In this document: positions 6,470 to 6,904 of the stretch, in pieces
How positions within the stretch are numbered: the stretch's first letter is position 1
How the letters are laid out: every line of letters starts with the position of its first letter
Source of the DNA: an uncultured Acetatifactor sp.
GTDB taxonomy: Bacteria > Bacillota > Clostridia > Lachnospirales > Lachnospiraceae
Direction of reading: 5' to 3'
Length of the DNA: 6,904 nt
Assembly: GCF_910585425.1 (NCBI RefSeq)
Contig: NZ_CAJUCP010000108.1
Coordinates: 1 to 6,904 of the forward strand
The notes under the pieces: generated by a model
What the model was told of the DNA's origin: nothing
The model's input: only the letters and a program-made list of their open reading frames with translations
The model's database searches: none
Position numbers and translations under genes: made by a program

Positions 6470-6724
6470 TTATTTATCTAAAACTAATGTCGTACTAACA
6501 ATGTCATAAAGTTTGTTACATGTATTCAGCTGATCCATGGTCAACTTTTCGTCTGGAATCTCGCAAGAAAAGTGTTCCTCTAATAATACAATAATTTTTA
6601 TAAAAGAAATTGAATCCATTCCTAATTCCGCTAAATCTTTGTCCAGTTGCTGAGTCAAAATATCATTATTATCAATATTTTGTCCTACTATTTCCAATAT
6701 TTCATCCATTATTTTTTCTTCCAT
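6470..6724 (-). CDS. Acyl carrier protein (phosphopantetheine-binding)
   Basis: An 84-residue stand-alone carrier protein of normal size. The 4'-phosphopantetheine site is S38 in ELGMDSISF, followed by the acidic helix II IKIIVLLEEHF, a CEIPDEKL loop/helix III and helix IV LYDIVSTTL. It is cytosolic, and a phosphopantetheinyl transferase from elsewhere in the genome must activate it. It is distinct from a fatty-acid ACP in its shorter acidic helix II and isolated setting, and is probably dedicated to the pathway of the FkbH-like enzyme downstream. The ATG at 6724 is favoured by GAGAGG (6741-6736) 11 bases upstream; an internal ATG at 6709 is a weaker option. It is AT-rich like the BtrH-like gene at 5076-6098. 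No convincing sigma-70 promoter was found between 6725 and 6904. Confidence 0.92.
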   Translation of the reverse strand: MEEKIMDEILEIVGQNIDNNDILTQQLDKDLAELGMDSISFIKIIVLLEEHFSCEIPDEKLTMDQLNTCNKLYDIVSTTLVLDK

Positions 6725-6773
6725 ATTTCCTATTTCCTCTCATTATTTTTACTTCATGGATAATCGCGAAACC

Positions 6774-6904
6774 CTAAAACCCCTTAAAAATTAACTTTTT
6801 AAGTCCTATATCTGTCACTCTTCTCATCAAATTATCTTTAGATATCAAAATGGTGTTAGTCAATAAATATGTTGGTATTGCTTCACAGAACTACTAAGTT
6901 GTAG
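6774..6904 (-). pseudogene. Possible C-terminal remnant of an AMP-binding (acyl-adenylate) ligase
   Basis: A minus-strand frame open from 6890 to a TAG at 6776-6774 reads EAIPTYLLTNTILIS, then NLMRRVTDIGLKKLIFKGF. This layout recalls the end of AMP-binding ligases: (L)P-x-Y, about 15 residues, then a TGKIDRKxL-type A10 motif, with the catalytic Lys and its Gly apparently missing (TDIGLKKL). Two TAG codons precede it in frame. The preceding residues continue better in another frame as LSSSVKQ (6904-6878), implying a frameshift. The match is weak and made by eye; if real, it is a dead or truncated gene whose main body lies beyond the window. Confidence 0.25.
6783..6803 (-). repeat. Perfect AT-rich inverted repeat, 8-bp arms, 5-base loop
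   Basis: CTTAAAAA and TTTTTAAG flank a 5-base loop. On the minus strand the hairpin is followed by GGGG and a short TTTT. It overlaps the end of the putative ligase remnant and could be a weak terminator for upstream transcription, but the stem is almost all A-T and the T-run is short. Confidence 0.3.

Noticed and set aside
6835..6863. Minus-strand TTGACT with a 17-base spacer to TAAAGA as ACP promoter
   Set aside because: The -10 element matches only three of six consensus bases and the site falls within the possible ligase remnant.
1..6904. Search for CRISPR arrays, tRNAs, riboswitches and insertion sequence ends
   Set aside because: No regularly spaced repeats, tRNA cloverleaf, known aptamer layout or transposase was recognised on either strand.

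Overview
The window looks like chromosomal DNA of a gut-type low-to-medium GC Firmicute, most likely a Lachnospiraceae/Clostridia member. The clues are AGGAGG-type ribosome binding sites, tightly overlapping genes, an AT-rich accessory block and a DUF1703-type AAA-ATPase/PD-(D/E)XK protein, which is abundant in such genomes. No rRNA, tRNA, CRISPR array or intact insertion sequence was seen. All supported genes lie on the minus strand, so transcription runs from high to low coordinates.

Layout in transcription order: (1) 6904-6774, a short decayed open frame that may be the C-terminal tail of an AMP-binding ligase. (2) 6724-6470, an intact acyl carrier protein (ACP) with a clear DSI phosphopantetheine site. 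(3) 6469-6127, no intact gene; its lower half reads like a second, broken ACP. (4) 6098-5076, an AT-rich protein of about 340 residues with a BtrH/C39-like (papain-fold) H...GYD...DFF core. (5) 5062-4856, a small doubtful frame that overlaps the next gene by ATGA. (6) 4859-3309, a full-length FkbH-like HAD-IIIC phosphatase/GNAT protein. (7) 3312-1900, a second, divergent BtrH/C39-like protein with an extra N-terminal region of about 115 residues, overlapping FkbH by ATGA. (8) 1821-241, an AAA-ATPase/PD-(D/E)XK protein. (9) 209-165, a rho-independent terminator. Positions 1-160 hold no convincing gene.

Working model (inference): the FkbH-like enzyme loads a C3 unit, classically glyceryl from 1,3-bisphosphoglycerate, onto the phosphopantetheine arm of the ACP. 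One or both BtrH-like proteins then move the carrier-bound acyl group to an acceptor or release it, as BtrH does with acyl-BtrI in butirosin biosynthesis. No PKS or NRPS module is visible, so this would be a compact, stand-alone carrier-protein pathway, or one edge of a larger cluster continuing beyond 6904. The AAA-ATPase gene is probably an unrelated passenger at the 3' end of the unit.

The locus looks patched together. Base composition shifts sharply near 4860: a sample of 60 bases at 5281-5340 has 18 G+C, while 1381-1440 has 36. Fragments resembling ACP and AMP-ligase C-termini lie between the intact genes, suggesting that a fuller ancestral cluster has been recombined and partly lost.
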